From contig JAJVIP010000007.1 of assembly GCA_022072025.1 (NCBI GenBank), forward strand, positions 1 to 64,000: a stretch of DNA of 64,000 nt. Reading direction: 5' to 3'. This DNA comes from Elusimicrobiota bacterium (GTDB lineage: Bacteria; Elusimicrobiota; Elusimicrobia; F11). The position numbers and the translations under genes are program-made. Position 1 is the first letter of the stretch, and each line of letters opens with the position of its first letter. This document shows, piece after piece, positions 16,042 to 25,188 of this stretch. The notes beneath the pieces are model-generated. The model was given only the letters and a program-made list of their open reading frames with translations, was not told the DNA's origin and did not search any database.

Positions 16042-18171
16042 ATGGGATTATTTGACTCTTTATTTGGGGGAACGAAACAACCGGCGGTGCGCGAGTCGAC
16101 GCCGCGAACCACTAGCAATCGGCCATTTGACATTATTGATTCCGCACAAGCCGCTTGGCAGAAAGGAGACGCTGCCCGCGCTGACAAGCTTTTCCTCAAA
16201 GGTATTTCGGCCTACCGAGAACAGGAACCAGACGGAGAAGATTTTGCGCTCGGCCGTTATGGTGCGTTTCTCTTGGATCAAAAGCGAATCGATGAGGCGC
16301 AACAGATTCTCGAACAAGCCGTCAATCACAAGACAGATATTCCGGCCGTCTGGTCGGATTACATCGAAATTCTTATCGGAAAGAATGATCTCAGCCTGCT
16401 TAAACAAGGCGTAGAAAAAATGGAAGCCTCACCACGAGGCCGGGTTGATCCGGAATTTTTACTCGCTCACGCCAAACGCCTTCAACGAAACGACAACTTT
16501 AAATTCGCTGAAGACGTCGCACGATGGGTCATCGAGCGCGCCACGCTTCAATCTGATAAGCAAGGACGGTGGGCCGCCATCGGGACACTGGGACGAATAT
16601 TGCAGGATGCCGAGCGTGAAAATGAAGCGGTCGCGCTTTGGCAAGAGGCCTTCAACGAGGGCAGCACAGATCCCGTCACCGCAGATCGTCTTTCTCTCCA
16701 CCTTGAACGATCCAAGAACTACGCGGACTCCACGCAAATTATTAAAGAAGCGTTGAGCCGCGGATTGCCGGCCAATGCGGAAGAATCGTTACGGAAACGA
16801 TTAGCACGATGCGAGGCCAAAGCGGAGGGGCGACCGACCACCAAAGGTAAAACCCGCGAAGATGTTCCCGCCTATTCAATTCGTGCTGGGGACGATTATC
16901 TTAAACCCCTGTTTCAGGTGCGATTAAAACCCGCCCCTAAAGACCTCGAACTCTTAGGCTCCACGGCGCGATGCCTACTCGCATCGAAAGAATCATCTTC
17001 GCTCATTGATATCGATATATTGACCGGAGCCGAAGTGAATCGTGTCGACGGTCTTCCCGTTTTGGATGACATGAAGTTTGCGCCGAATGGATATGGAATA
17101 GGTCTTAAGCGAACGGCCGCTGTCGGCAAAGGCCCAACTCATCTTGTTTTCTTAGACGACAAAGGACGGGTTAAAACAGAGACCTCCATCCCCGACGCGA
17201 CGTCGGACATCGCATTGGGCCCGAACCTGTGGTACGTCGGTTGCCGAGACGGATTTCTTTACGCCTTTAATCTGGAAGGAAAAAAACTCTGGTCGTGGGA
17301 AACCCCCGGCGCAAAGACACATCAAGACAACGTTTATTTTAGACCGTGTCCATACTACGTCTCATCGCAAGAATCTTTTGCCGCCATTGGAAGCATGGGG
17401 ACGATATTTGCAATCGACTCAAACGGTCGTACCCGTTGGACCCAAGTTATTCCCAATGAAAAACAAACCAAGTGGACTTTTACCGTTCCTATGGACGGAA
17501 TGACAGATGGGAAAGAGGCGTACAAAATTTTAGGGATTCCAGTTGGAGCAAAGCCTGAAGACGTTAAAGCTGCCTATCGCAAACTTGCCTTGGCCACGCA
17601 TCCGGATCGCAATCCATTGGACCCAAAAGCGACCGAAAAGTTTAGAGAGGTTCAAGGCGCTTACGAACGAATCGTTTCTGGAAACATCAGCCTGGGCAAT
17701 GGAAGCGAAAAAGGCGTTACCTTCACAATCGAAATTCAAGGGGTGGGGCCGATGATCAACTTCATTGCCGCTAATTCCGAAGGAGTGGCTGTTGGTTCAT
17801 CTCAGGGCCGGTTGTACTTATACGACGCCAAGGGTCAATTGAAGGAGGCTCGGGTTCTGGGCGACGGTCAGATTAGAGCGACGCTTAGGCCTGATGGATC
17901 ACTCGGCGCTGCCTGGTGTGATAACACTCTTTTGTTTTTTAAGAATGGAAAAATCGTAAACGCAGTCGAGGCTCCAGAGTATCCGACCGCCCTCACTATG
18001 ATCGGGGACGAGGTTGTCATTTCACGCGGGAAGCAGGCGTGGATTCTCGATGAGTATGGGCGTACTCGATGGATGACTGAATTTTCCAGGTCCATCACCG
18101 GTGTCGCTGTCCATGATGACGTTCTTGTTTTTTCTGCCGGTGTTTTGGTTGGATTTCGCAGACCACATTAA
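16042..18171 (+). CDS. TPR / PQQ-like beta-propeller protein with embedded J domain, 709 aa
   Basis: Residues ~30-270 are TPR-like helical repeats ([61 protein letters not shown]). Residues ~285-485 and 560-709 look like blades of a PQQ/WD-type propeller ([43 protein letters not shown]). Between blades, residues ~490-550 form a J domain with the HPD motif ([33 protein letters not shown]), which stimulates Hsp70. The J domain inside a propeller is unusual. The ribosome site GGTAGGTG is five bases before the ATG. It is probably a partner of the HNH protein, with a scaffold or chaperone-recruiting role. Its 3' end overlaps the convergent methyltransferase gene by four bases. Confidence 0.75.
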   Translation: MGLFDSLFGGTKQPAVRESTPRTTSNRPFDIIDSAQAAWQKGDAARADKLFLKGISAYREQEPDGEDFALGRYGAFLLDQKRIDEAQQILEQAVNHKTDIPAVWSDYIEILIGKNDLSLLKQGVEKMEASPRGRVDPEFLLAHAKRLQRNDNFKFAEDVARWVIERATLQSDKQGRWAAIGTLGRILQDAERENEAVALWQEAFNEGSTDPVTADRLSLHLERSKNYADSTQIIKEALSRGLPANAEESLRKRLARCEAKAEGRPTTKGKTREDVPAYSIRAGDDYLKPLFQVRLKPAPKDLELLGSTARCLLASKESSSLIDIDILTGAEVNRVDGLPVLDDMKFAPNGYGIGLKRTAAVGKGPTHLVFLDDKGRVKTETSIPDATSDIALGPNLWYVGCRDGFLYAFNLEGKKLWSWETPGAKTHQDNVYFRPCPYYVSSQESFAAIGSMGTIFAIDSNGRTRWTQVIPNEKQTKWTFTVPMDGMTDGKEAYKILGIPVGAKPEDVKAAYRKLALATHPDRNPLDPKATEKFREVQGAYERIVSGNISLGNGSEKGVTFTIEIQGVGPMINFIAANSEGVAVGSSQGRLYLYDAKGQLKEARVLGDGQIRATLRPDGSLGAAWCDNTLLFFKNGKIVNAVEAPEYPTALTMIGDEVVISRGKQAWILDEYGRTRWMTEFSRSITGVAVHDDVLVFSAGVLVGFRRPH

Positions 18172-20252
18172 TTCGCGACCAATTTAACGCCTGACCCACC
18201 CGTCCCTTTCTCAACATAGGTATCCGATTCCTTAATCGGATAATTTGAAACCAGCAGCTCGTATTTATTCCGAAATCCCAACTGGTTCGCCCCCGTCCAC
18301 ACAGTCTTGACACGATAAGTTTTGAACCCTTTAAAGATCTTCGCCTTCTCCAGTTCGTAACTTAATAAGAATTGCCCTTTAATTTTGTGGAGAGCATCTA
18401 ATAGGTCATCCTCTTTAAAAAACTTCGATCCCACACCTCGGCTTTCGTCCGGCCAATGATTTGGATAAGGCGGATCTAGATAAATGAACGAATGGCTTGA
18501 GTCGAACAACTTGATCGCATCTCTCCAGTCTTTATTCATCAATTTCACGCCCTGCAGTCGTTCCTGAATTTGCGGCAATCGGTGCACCAGCTGGATTTTG
18601 TATCCCTCCCCCTTGGGTCCAGTCCGCATCCCTTCAATCCGGTCGGTCCTCCCCCAGTAGTTGGCCTTGTTGAGATACGCAATCCGATAAAAACGTTCCT
18701 TGGGTGAGCGCGGATCGTGATCAAAAACTTTTTTGACGTGAGATCGGGAAATCACCCAGTACTGTTTCTCCAGCCAGTCCTGATCCTTTTCATTCATGTT
18801 TTTGATGAACCGATACGCGAAGATCAGGTCCGGATTAATATCGTTTAACACTTCTTCATCCGACCGCTTCTTATGGAAGAACACCTGCGCCCCGCCGCAA
18901 AAACCTTCCACAAATGTTTTGTGTTCAGGAATCATGGGAACAAGCTTTTTGCAGAGCCGGAACTTCCCTCCGGGGCTTTTAAACGCGCCCTGGATCTTTT
19001 CCAAGTCCTCAACACCGTCGTATTGCGGAAAAAGCAGTGTTATTTGCCCTTCCATTCCCTCTGGCTTCGGCTCCAATTCCTTATCGATATACAGGTTGAC
19101 CGACTTCAGTTTGTTTTTTGAGATGAGTAGCTCCGTCACCCATTCCTGATTGCCGCCCGGACCTCGCATCTGATTTCGTCTTTTCACCCTGTATACGTTC
19201 AGCCCTTTGAAGGCGTCGGCCCGCTCCGCCGTGTATGACACAATCCAATCCGCTTTCAGCGTCTTGAGCATCTTTACGAACTTCTCTTCCTCAAAGCCGA
19301 AATCAAAAAGATTGAACGTGCCGGGATAGGGCGGATCGATGTAGAAAAACGTGTCCTCGCCGTCATACTTTCTCAGCACGTTGGCGTAATCCTTGTTGTG
19401 GATCACGATTTCCTTGATGCGCTGTTGAGCGCGAGTGATGTTGTTCTCAAAATCAATCGTCACCCCCTCGTTGGCCGGATTAAAGGAACCGCCGCGCTGT
19501 TTGCCGTAGGATGATCGCGTCAGGTAATAGCTCTTGTAGAACCGATCAAGCTCGCTCTCCGGTTTCATTTTCTTTAATCGCTCGTGGGTTTCTTTTTTGA
19601 TCACCCAATTGCGCTTGGCAAGAGCAGAACGCTGCTCCGGTGTGTGATCGCGAATGAACCGGTACATGAACGCGATTTCCGAATCACGGTCGTTCAACAC
19701 TTCCTGTGGCGAGGGATCTTTGGCGAAAAGGACAGCTGCGCCACCAGCAAACGGTTCGACGTAGGTTTTGTGATAGGGGATGTAGGACGCGATTTTGTGC
19801 GCCAGCGCTCGCTTTCCGCCATAAGATCCAAATGCCTGACGGACCCCCTTTAATGTCTCCGCCTCATCGTCAATGACGATTTCTTCGGGATCAGAATTCA
19901 CATCGGCCAACTCCTCTATAACAATCTCGTCCTCAAGATCGATTCCTTTTTCATCGGTGGGACTATCGGGAATAGGCCGATTCGACCTCTTGGTTAACTG
20001 GTCGTTTATCGTGTGAGAAAAGGCGCGCCGGTTCATCTCGGATTGAACCACTCCATGCAAACTGATCAGATCCTCCGCGCTCCAATCGGATCCGTTAAAA
20101 AACACCCGATGCCCTTCTTCAAGAACTTTCCACGACCGGTGGAGGATAAAATCCATCGATAGCAGTTCCTGATCCACGAGCTTATCAGGGGCCAACTGAA
20201 ACAGGTTCCCGAACTGTGCCAAGTTAATTTTCGTGATCTCTAGTGTTTCCAT
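18168..20252 (-). CDS. Double D12-class adenine DNA methyltransferase fusion, 694 aa
   Basis: Two Dam-like N6-adenine methyltransferase modules in one chain. Module 1 (~residues 140-375) has [13 protein letters not shown] (SAM site) and FYIDPPYPG (catalytic DPPY). Module 2 (~425-675) has [13 protein letters not shown] and IYLDPPYPN. Both share the D12 middle region (for example [14 protein letters not shown] and [14 protein letters not shown]). The first ~130 residues, with [32 protein letters not shown], are extra. Phages use such enzymes to protect DNA from restriction. The start is at 20252 because a GAGGTG site precedes this ATG and the longer frame overlaps the portal gene. Whether both modules are active is unknown; module 2 has EGF where EPF is usual. 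Confidence 0.85.
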   Translation of the reverse strand: METLEITKINLAQFGNLFQLAPDKLVDQELLSMDFILHRSWKVLEEGHRVFFNGSDWSAEDLISLHGVVQSEMNRRAFSHTINDQLTKRSNRPIPDSPTDEKGIDLEDEIVIEELADVNSDPEEIVIDDEAETLKGVRQAFGSYGGKRALAHKIASYIPYHKTYVEPFAGGAAVLFAKDPSPQEVLNDRDSEIAFMYRFIRDHTPEQRSALAKRNWVIKKETHERLKKMKPESELDRFYKSYYLTRSSYGKQRGGSFNPANEGVTIDFENNITRAQQRIKEIVIHNKDYANVLRKYDGEDTFFYIDPPYPGTFNLFDFGFEEEKFVKMLKTLKADWIVSYTAERADAFKGLNVYRVKRRNQMRGPGGNQEWVTELLISKNKLKSVNLYIDKELEPKPEGMEGQITLLFPQYDGVEDLEKIQGAFKSPGGKFRLCKKLVPMIPEHKTFVEGFCGGAQVFFHKKRSDEEVLNDINPDLIFAYRFIKNMNEKDQDWLEKQYWVISRSHVKKVFDHDPRSPKERFYRIAYLNKANYWGRTDRIEGMRTGPKGEGYKIQLVHRLPQIQERLQGVKLMNKDWRDAIKLFDSSHSFIYLDPPYPNHWPDESRGVGSKFFKEDDLLDALHKIKGQFLLSYELEKAKIFKGFKTYRVKTVWTGANQLGFRNKYELLVSNYPIKESDTYVEKGTGGSGVKLVAN

Positions 20253-20254
20253 CG

Positions 20255-22357
20255 TTACACCTCGCTGATAAAAGTACACCGGCAGTTGGGATGAACCGGC
20301 AGTAGATTGTGAGCCTCATCAAGGCTCAAATTTTTTCCAAGTTTGTCACCGGGGATGGACTCGGACACCGCCCGGCATTCAGGGCAAGCATCTTCTGAAA
20401 GGAGGAATACGACTCGATCAATTCCGGCTTGATCGAGCGCGTCCAGATTCCCTTCGTTGTAAGCCCGATTGGCCTCTGATCGGGCGATCATTTCCGCAAC
20501 CGTTTCTCTCGACACATCCCGCGCATGGCCAGCCCGCAGGACCCGCCCGTGAGCATCGATCACAGGCCGCACATTCACCGTGGCGAATGAATCAAGCTGA
20601 GCCGCCACGCGCTCTTGGAGTTTTTGGACGGGTTCATTGGCCGCGAGGCCTTCAATGAGCGCCTGGCGAATCGAATCTTTGATCGAGGACGAAATATGCG
20701 AGGCCAAGGTCGATGCGTTACCTCGGAGGAGTTCGTCCAATTCCATACTGATGTCATCGATGTCCTGGAGCTTGTTTCGCTTGGCCGCTAACTTAAGGGC
20801 CTTGGCGGCCGCCTCAAGCGAGTATTTTTCCAGAACGCGGCTGATGCCCTCCTCATCGATCACTTCGAGAATCACTTCAAGATCATCCAATCGTTTAAGC
20901 GTCTCAGGAAATTGAACACGCCGGAGCGACACGCCTCGAACAGCGACTTTATCGATTGAAAATTGAAGCGCCGCCTTTTCTATTTGTGGCACAACCCGCT
21001 CCCTGGCAATGGTCGGAATACGCCGACCAATACTTTCTTTGATCCGTTGGAAGAGTTGATCCAACGCCCGAGCGAAACGAGTCTCGATGGCAATCTGTTC
21101 AGGAGTGGCATTGATGACGGGTTTGGGGCGAGATCGTTTTCCCTTCACAAACTCCAAGTCTATCCTTCCGCTCTTTTCCAACTCCGGCATCCGAGGCGCC
21201 ACAATCCGACGAACCTCTTCCGGCTTGAGTACCCCGCCTTGAAGGTAAATATTGAAAATTTCCGCCTGGTCTTTTTCATCAATCGCCCGCTTATTAAATT
21301 GGAATGCCCAATCGGTGATTCCGAACCCGCCCCGGATAATGTGCTTGGTGATCTTTTCCGCCACCCGCATTTGGAACGGCAAAATGGTTTCCTCATAAAA
21401 CGTCTGAGTTTGATGCTCGCCTGTTCCCGCCCCGATATTTCCCGTTTCGATGATCGACACTTTGCTTGGGGGAACGCCGTATACCGCAAGGATTTCGTTT
21501 CGCGTAAACTCGCGCAGCTCCAAAAACTCCATGTCTTTCTGATTCACGCTGATCTGCTTGTATTCGACCTCACCCTCCAACACGAGATCAGCATGCGCTT
21601 GGTCGGGGTTTTTTGCTTTGGCCTGGAGGTATTCGCGGTTGCGCTCGACCTGCTCCGGCGTGGCGTCTTTCATGATAAATGCGCCTCGGATCTTGGCTCC
21701 ATTCACAAAAAAAGACCGATTGTAAACTTGGGCAAACCGGTCAACCGTCACCGGCAACACGAGCGAGATGAGTGGTGATAGGCCGTACAACGTCGCGCCT
21801 TTGGTGCCGAGTTTAAAATGAATGACCTCTCTCGGATCGAAATCAACCTTCTTGGCGGTCGTATAACGCGGACATTGCACGTAGCCGATGATGGTTCCAT
21901 GCTCGTCGGCTTTAACGCGCACTGTGGTCGCCTCAAGATTCCACAACTCTTTTGGTTTACCGTCCGGACCGTAAACGACCTCAAGAAACGCGTTTCCAAA
22001 AACGTATTCGTCCCGCGTGATGTCATCGAGTATTTCTAGGAAGGTGTCATTGGGATTGCAGTTGGCGAAAAACTCGGTCAAAAGCTCCGCATGGTCCGGA
22101 TTGGCGTCGGGCCGCAGCGGAACCAACGTATAACCGCGCGCCGTGACCGCTTTGCAGATGACACCGACCACGGCCCGCACCCAGGACGTCTGCTCATAGG
22201 TCTGATTAAAAATCTCGAAGTCGACGTCGGGATAAATTCCTTCGCTGGGAACCAACCCCAACACATGCGACACCATTTGTTTCGAAGACTTTTGGATCTC
22301 CCGTTGAAGCACGTCCCCAAAAAACGCTTTCACGATCCGGTCTTTGAGTCCCATCAC
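20255..22357 (-). CDS. Phage portal protein fused to MuF-like domain, 700 aa
   Basis: Residues ~1-420 are a HK97/SPP1-type portal: FGNAFLEVVYGPDGKPKELWNLEATTVRVK, ATLYGLSPLISLVLPV and EILAVYGVPPSKVSI. The C-terminal ~250 residues end in the Mu gpF-like minor head motif, LSEDACPECRAVSE followed by PVHPNCRCTF, with four cysteines and one histidine placed as in MuF proteins. Portal and MuF are usually separate neighbours; here they form one polypeptide. It overlaps terL by four bases. The portal forms the DNA entry ring, and MuF may be ejected or help head assembly. Confidence 0.88.
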   Translation of the reverse strand: MMGLKDRIVKAFFGDVLQREIQKSSKQMVSHVLGLVPSEGIYPDVDFEIFNQTYEQTSWVRAVVGVICKAVTARGYTLVPLRPDANPDHAELLTEFFANCNPNDTFLEILDDITRDEYVFGNAFLEVVYGPDGKPKELWNLEATTVRVKADEHGTIIGYVQCPRYTTAKKVDFDPREVIHFKLGTKGATLYGLSPLISLVLPVTVDRFAQVYNRSFFVNGAKIRGAFIMKDATPEQVERNREYLQAKAKNPDQAHADLVLEGEVEYKQISVNQKDMEFLELREFTRNEILAVYGVPPSKVSIIETGNIGAGTGEHQTQTFYEETILPFQMRVAEKITKHIIRGGFGITDWAFQFNKRAIDEKDQAEIFNIYLQGGVLKPEEVRRIVAPRMPELEKSGRIDLEFVKGKRSRPKPVINATPEQIAIETRFARALDQLFQRIKESIGRRIPTIARERVVPQIEKAALQFSIDKVAVRGVSLRRVQFPETLKRLDDLEVILEVIDEEGISRVLEKYSLEAAAKALKLAAKRNKLQDIDDISMELDELLRGNASTLASHISSSIKDSIRQALIEGLAANEPVQKLQERVAAQLDSFATVNVRPVIDAHGRVLRAGHARDVSRETVAEMIARSEANRAYNEGNLDALDQAGIDRVVFLLSEDACPECRAVSESIPGDKLGKNLSLDEAHNLLPVHPNCRCTFISEV

Positions 22358-23766
22358 ACAGCCGCCCTGATCTGATCACGCGGCCCTCGCTCTTCCACTT
22401 CGGGGATATCGCTTGTGTAGAAAATATTCGGAGCCACACGCTGAGCCTGAACACCTTGAAGCGCGAGCCACAATGCGTCCAGCATATCCTTGGTTCCGTC
22501 CGGAAACTCCATCAACTCTTCGATCATCTGATCAACCCAGGCCCCGCCCGTTCGGGGAAACCGGATAAACCCGTTTTCAAAAAGCGGCGCAAGGCCTCGG
22601 AGCCGGGCGTCCTTGTCGCCCTCAGTGTTCACATCTTTTAGCGGCAACCGCCGAGTCTCAGGATCGGTCCGGAGCGACTCAAGAAACGAGGATTGATAGG
22701 CGTTCGTCTCGACCATGATTAAACGCGGGGTGTGAAGGTGGTGGATCCGCTTGGCCACCCGCAGTTGCTCGGTGAACAAAATGTGGTCGCGGTAAGCGTC
22801 TTTGATATAGGCATCTCCGTGTTTATCCACGGCGATCACGCAGTAAGCAAAGTAGGCGTTGTTCTTTTTCCCCTTGCCCGCCGCGAGATCGATTCCGGCG
22901 TAGGTCGTCGCGCCCTCTGGAATTTGCTCGTACCGGCCAGAATCAATCCACGCCTCTTTAAAGTCCGAGTTGGCATCGCTCGATGGCTTGTTGAGATAGA
23001 GCATGCTGTAGTCGCGAGCGCCAAGTTGGGCGCGAATCGTTTTCAGTTTATCTGCCGAGAACTTTTCAGGAAACAGGATGTGCTGCTTCCCACTCTCGTC
23101 CGCCCACTCGGCCGGCTGATTGATCACTTTCCAATGCGCGTAACCCGGGTCCGACATGATGAAGCCGGCCAAGTCTTCTTTGTGCCAGCGCGGCGTGATG
23201 ATGATGATCTGGCCTTTGTCATCGTCCATGCGCGGCAAGACGTTTTTTCGAAACCACGAGATCACCTTGTGCCGCTGCTGAGGCGTCTGCGTATTCCGCT
23301 CGGAGCAGGGGTCATCGATGACGATCAAGTTGGGATGTATGGAGACCACCGTTCCCAGCACCGACGCCACAGCGATGGACGGCTCTTTTCGAATCTCGGT
23401 CCGCGGGATCTGAATCCGGTCCTCGGTCCATGTATGCGCCGACAAATCCCACGCGCCGTATTTCTTCTTGAAGCGTTCGTTCTGCGTAAGGTGCGCTTTG
23501 ATCTCTCGAAGAAAACCCTTCGCGTTATCAAGAATCTCGTTCACGAGAAGAATCCGCATATTGTGATCTTCCGTCAATCTAAAGAGCGGATAGCTGATCG
23601 TGCAGGCCGTCGTTTTCAAGTGGCCGGGCGGCGTCACCAGCACGATGTACTTCTCCCGAAGCAAGATATCGAACCAGGCCAAATGAAGCTCGGTAATCTG
23701 GTTGTATCCCAGCACGTCCTTCGAGAAGAAAAACAGGTTTTCCAGGCGCTGATCGTGGGTTAGCAT
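22354..23766 (-). CDS. terL: Terminase large subunit, 470 aa
   Basis: Packaging ATPase and nuclease. The ATPase shows a Walker A-like VTPPGHLKTT (residues 44-53) and Walker B LIVIDDP (147-153), followed by IIIITPRWHKEDLAG (coupling motif region). The RNase H-like nuclease begins at TTYAGIDLAAGKGKK and ends with the acidic DMLDALWLAL motif. The gene is followed by the portal gene and preceded by a 246-base gap with palindromes. No strong ribosome site precedes ATG 23766. Confidence 0.9.
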   Translation of the reverse strand: MLTHDQRLENLFFFSKDVLGYNQITELHLAWFDILLREKYIVLVTPPGHLKTTACTISYPLFRLTEDHNMRILLVNEILDNAKGFLREIKAHLTQNERFKKKYGAWDLSAHTWTEDRIQIPRTEIRKEPSIAVASVLGTVVSIHPNLIVIDDPCSERNTQTPQQRHKVISWFRKNVLPRMDDDKGQIIIITPRWHKEDLAGFIMSDPGYAHWKVINQPAEWADESGKQHILFPEKFSADKLKTIRAQLGARDYSMLYLNKPSSDANSDFKEAWIDSGRYEQIPEGATTYAGIDLAAGKGKKNNAYFAYCVIAVDKHGDAYIKDAYRDHILFTEQLRVAKRIHHLHTPRLIMVETNAYQSSFLESLRTDPETRRLPLKDVNTEGDKDARLRGLAPLFENGFIRFPRTGGAWVDQMIEELMEFPDGTKDMLDALWLALQGVQAQRVAPNIFYTSDIPEVEERGPRDQIRAAV

Positions 23767-23776
23767 AGGCAGACCA

Positions 23777-23790
23777 TTTTCGTACGAAAA
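23777..23790. promoter_or_regulatory. 14-bp perfect palindrome upstream of terL
   Basis: TTTTCGTACGAAAA is a perfect palindrome about 11 bases before the terL start. The half-site TTTCGTAC is repeated at about 23839-23846. It may be an operator or a packaging-related site; the function is unknown. Confidence 0.4.
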
Positions 23791-23847
23791 AAATCAAAGC
23801 CGTTCGAAGGATGGGATAGAGAGATTTTTCCTATGGGCTTTCGTACA

Positions 23848-23876
23848 TAAAAAATGAAGCCGGAACCCCTCCGGCT
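23848..23876 (-). terminator. Terminator between small and large terminase genes
   Basis: On the minus strand a perfect seven-base stem AGCCGGA/TCCGGCT with a five-base loop (23858-23876) is followed by ATTTTTTAT. It would reduce transcription from terS into terL. Confidence 0.55.
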
Positions 23877-23981
23877 GTTCGAAATAAAAGCGCGTAAGGA
23901 GCATACCGGGTTTGGCGTCGGATTTTTACGCTTTTGCTCCCTCGTCATTCCCGCGCCATTTCCCGACGGAAGATTGACTCG

Positions 23982-24000
23982 ACATAATGACGCATTATGT
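23982..24000. repeat. Inverted repeat ACATAATG-ACG-CATTATGT
   Basis: Eight-base perfect arms around three bases, just after the small terminase stop. A protein-binding site is possible. The remaining gap 23767-24012 holds no credible gene. Confidence 0.35.
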
Positions 24001-24012
24001 TGAGTGAACGCG

Positions 24013-24585
24013 CTAACCATTTGCACCGTTCTCCTCGCCCTTGAGATCACCGGGACTCGCTTCCTCCGTCGGCGGCTCACCCTCGTGTCCACGGTCGACG
24101 GGCGCGGTCGCCAGGTCAATATTCTCTCCGTCGGGAGCGGAGTTTTCTTTCGCCTTTTTCTTCTCAAGAAAAGTCCGGACGGTTACTTTCGTTTCTTCTG
24201 AGACCTCCATCATCGAGGAGGAGTCGGGGATACTGCCGTGAAGCGTTCGGATTTGCGTGAGGCGGCTTTGGAGTTCGCTCGCGCCATAAACCAAATCGCG
24301 GAAAGAGGCGTCGTCCATTTTGCCTTGGATTTTTTTGTAGAGCCGGAAGAGAAGCCGCCAGCCGTAATCGAGGATTTGGTTTTGGACGCGGGCGACTTTG
24401 GTATTGAGTCCTTCGTTGACGCCGCCGTCGGCCAGGAATTTATTCGCGTTGTCGATCCAGTATTTGACGGTGGTTTTGGGCAGGCCCATGTCGCGAGCGA
24501 TAGCGCTTAAAGATCCGCCGTCCTCGAGTTTCTGGATTGCGGATTGAATGATTTCTTTTGAGTATCGTTGAGGCCCTTTGCTCAT
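24013..24585 (-). CDS. Terminase small subunit-like DNA-binding protein, 190 aa
   Basis: Residues 1-45 contain a helix-turn-helix (KEIIQSAIQKLEDGGSLSAIARDMGLPKTTVKYWI), as in small terminases that recognise the packaging site. A helical oligomerisation region follows (LDYGWRLLFRLYKKIQGKMDDASFRDLVYGASELQSRL), then a charged tail. The start at MSKGPQRYS (24585) is chosen because an AGGAG site lies four bases before it; a longer frame exists but overlaps the small zinc-protein gene. Position two genes before portal supports the role. Confidence 0.75.
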   Translation of the reverse strand: MSKGPQRYSKEIIQSAIQKLEDGGSLSAIARDMGLPKTTVKYWIDNANKFLADGGVNEGLNTKVARVQNQILDYGWRLLFRLYKKIQGKMDDASFRDLVYGASELQSRLTQIRTLHGSIPDSSSMMEVSEETKVTVRTFLEKKKAKENSAPDGENIDLATAPVDRGHEGEPPTEEASPGDLKGEENGANG

Positions 24586-24601
24586 GGTGCTCCTGAAAAG
24601 A

Positions 24602-24793
24602 TTAAACCGGGACTGATCGGCAATCTTGCCGCAGTTGCTTTTGGTAGTCCCGTTGATACCGTTTCCGCCATTTGGTTTTGCATTGCCGATGAACCCATTG
24701 GTTCGAATAATCGGGCACGAGTTTTTTTCCACAGTGCCTGCAAAGGCGTGGTGCGAAAAGGTTCCGGTCGATTTTTCTATCTCTTGAGGGCAT
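24602..24793 (-). CDS. Small zinc-finger-like basic protein, 63 aa
   Basis: Contains CRHCGKKLVPDYSNQWVHRQC, a CxxC...HxxxC zinc-knuckle-like pattern, and a basic C-terminal helix (KWRKRYQRDYQKQLRQD). It may bind nucleic acid. Its ATG lies seven bases from the palindrome at 24800-24825, so expression is probably regulated there. It is the first gene of the packaging operon. Confidence 0.55.
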   Translation of the reverse strand: MPSRDRKIDRNLFAPRLCRHCGKKLVPDYSNQWVHRQCKTKWRKRYQRDYQKQLRQDCRSVPV

Positions 24794-24799
24794 GGTCGT

Positions 24800-24825
24800 C
24801 CATAAACCGTTTAAACAGTTGATGC
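24800..24825. promoter_or_regulatory. Second copy of the GTTTAAAC operator-like palindrome
   Basis: CCATAAAC, one base, GTTTAAAC, one base, GTTGATGC: a degenerate copy of the site at 14732-14757. It overlaps the stop codon of the upstream gene (TAA inside GTTTAAAC) and lies just before the zinc-protein start. It is probably a binding site of one phage regulator that controls late operons. Confidence 0.5.
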
Positions 24826-25188
24826 GGTGCTCGCCTCTGCGGACCGCACGTAACCGCCAAATGTTTTCTTTGCCGCATGAATCTTTTTCCGAAATTCAAC
24901 GTCGTTTTCATGTGGGATGAGCTGATTGATTTCATCCAGCGTGTAGATAACCAGGCCGGGATTCTCCGCTTCGGCTTCCGCCAAATATTCTGACTTCAAC
25001 ACAACAACGATATCTTCGCCCGGAAACAGATCGGGTTCGATCACAAGCCATTTTGATTTTGGATTGAGCGTGTAATTCTCGGTTCGAACCGGAATGAAAG
25101 GGGCGGCAAGGTCGCCACGAGTGTCACCCGCCCCAGCGCTAGGTTTTACCGAGCCACTTTTGTGTGTCAGTTTTCCAACCAGACTCAT
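24811..25188 (-). CDS. Hypothetical phage protein, 125 aa
   Basis: Family not recognised. A low-complexity beginning (SGSVKPSAGAGDTRGD) precedes a compact part (SKWLVIEPDLFPGEDIVVVLKSEYLAEAEAENPGLVIYTLDEINQLI) of mixed helix and strand character. The ATG overlaps the stop of the 180-residue gene by four bases. Its stop lies in the operator-like palindrome. It is at the end of the early operon, after the primase region. Confidence 0.55.
   Translation of the reverse strand: MSLVGKLTHKSGSVKPSAGAGDTRGDLAAPFIPVRTENYTLNPKSKWLVIEPDLFPGEDIVVVLKSEYLAEAEAENPGLVIYTLDEINQLIPHENDVEFRKKIHAAKKTFGGYVRSAEASTASTV

Noticed and set aside
20963-21778. Plus-strand open frame of 271 codons
   Set aside because: Antisense to the portal gene; composition is a mirror of that gene and no family is recognisable.
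22732-23763. Plus-strand open frame of 343 codons
   Set aside because: It lies fully antisense to the large terminase, whose ATPase and nuclease motifs are clear; no motif or ribosome site supports it.
23760-24167. Minus-strand frame of 135 codons between terS and terL
   Set aside because: It crosses the terminator and palindromes and overlaps terS in another frame; the sequence is highly basic and looks non-coding.
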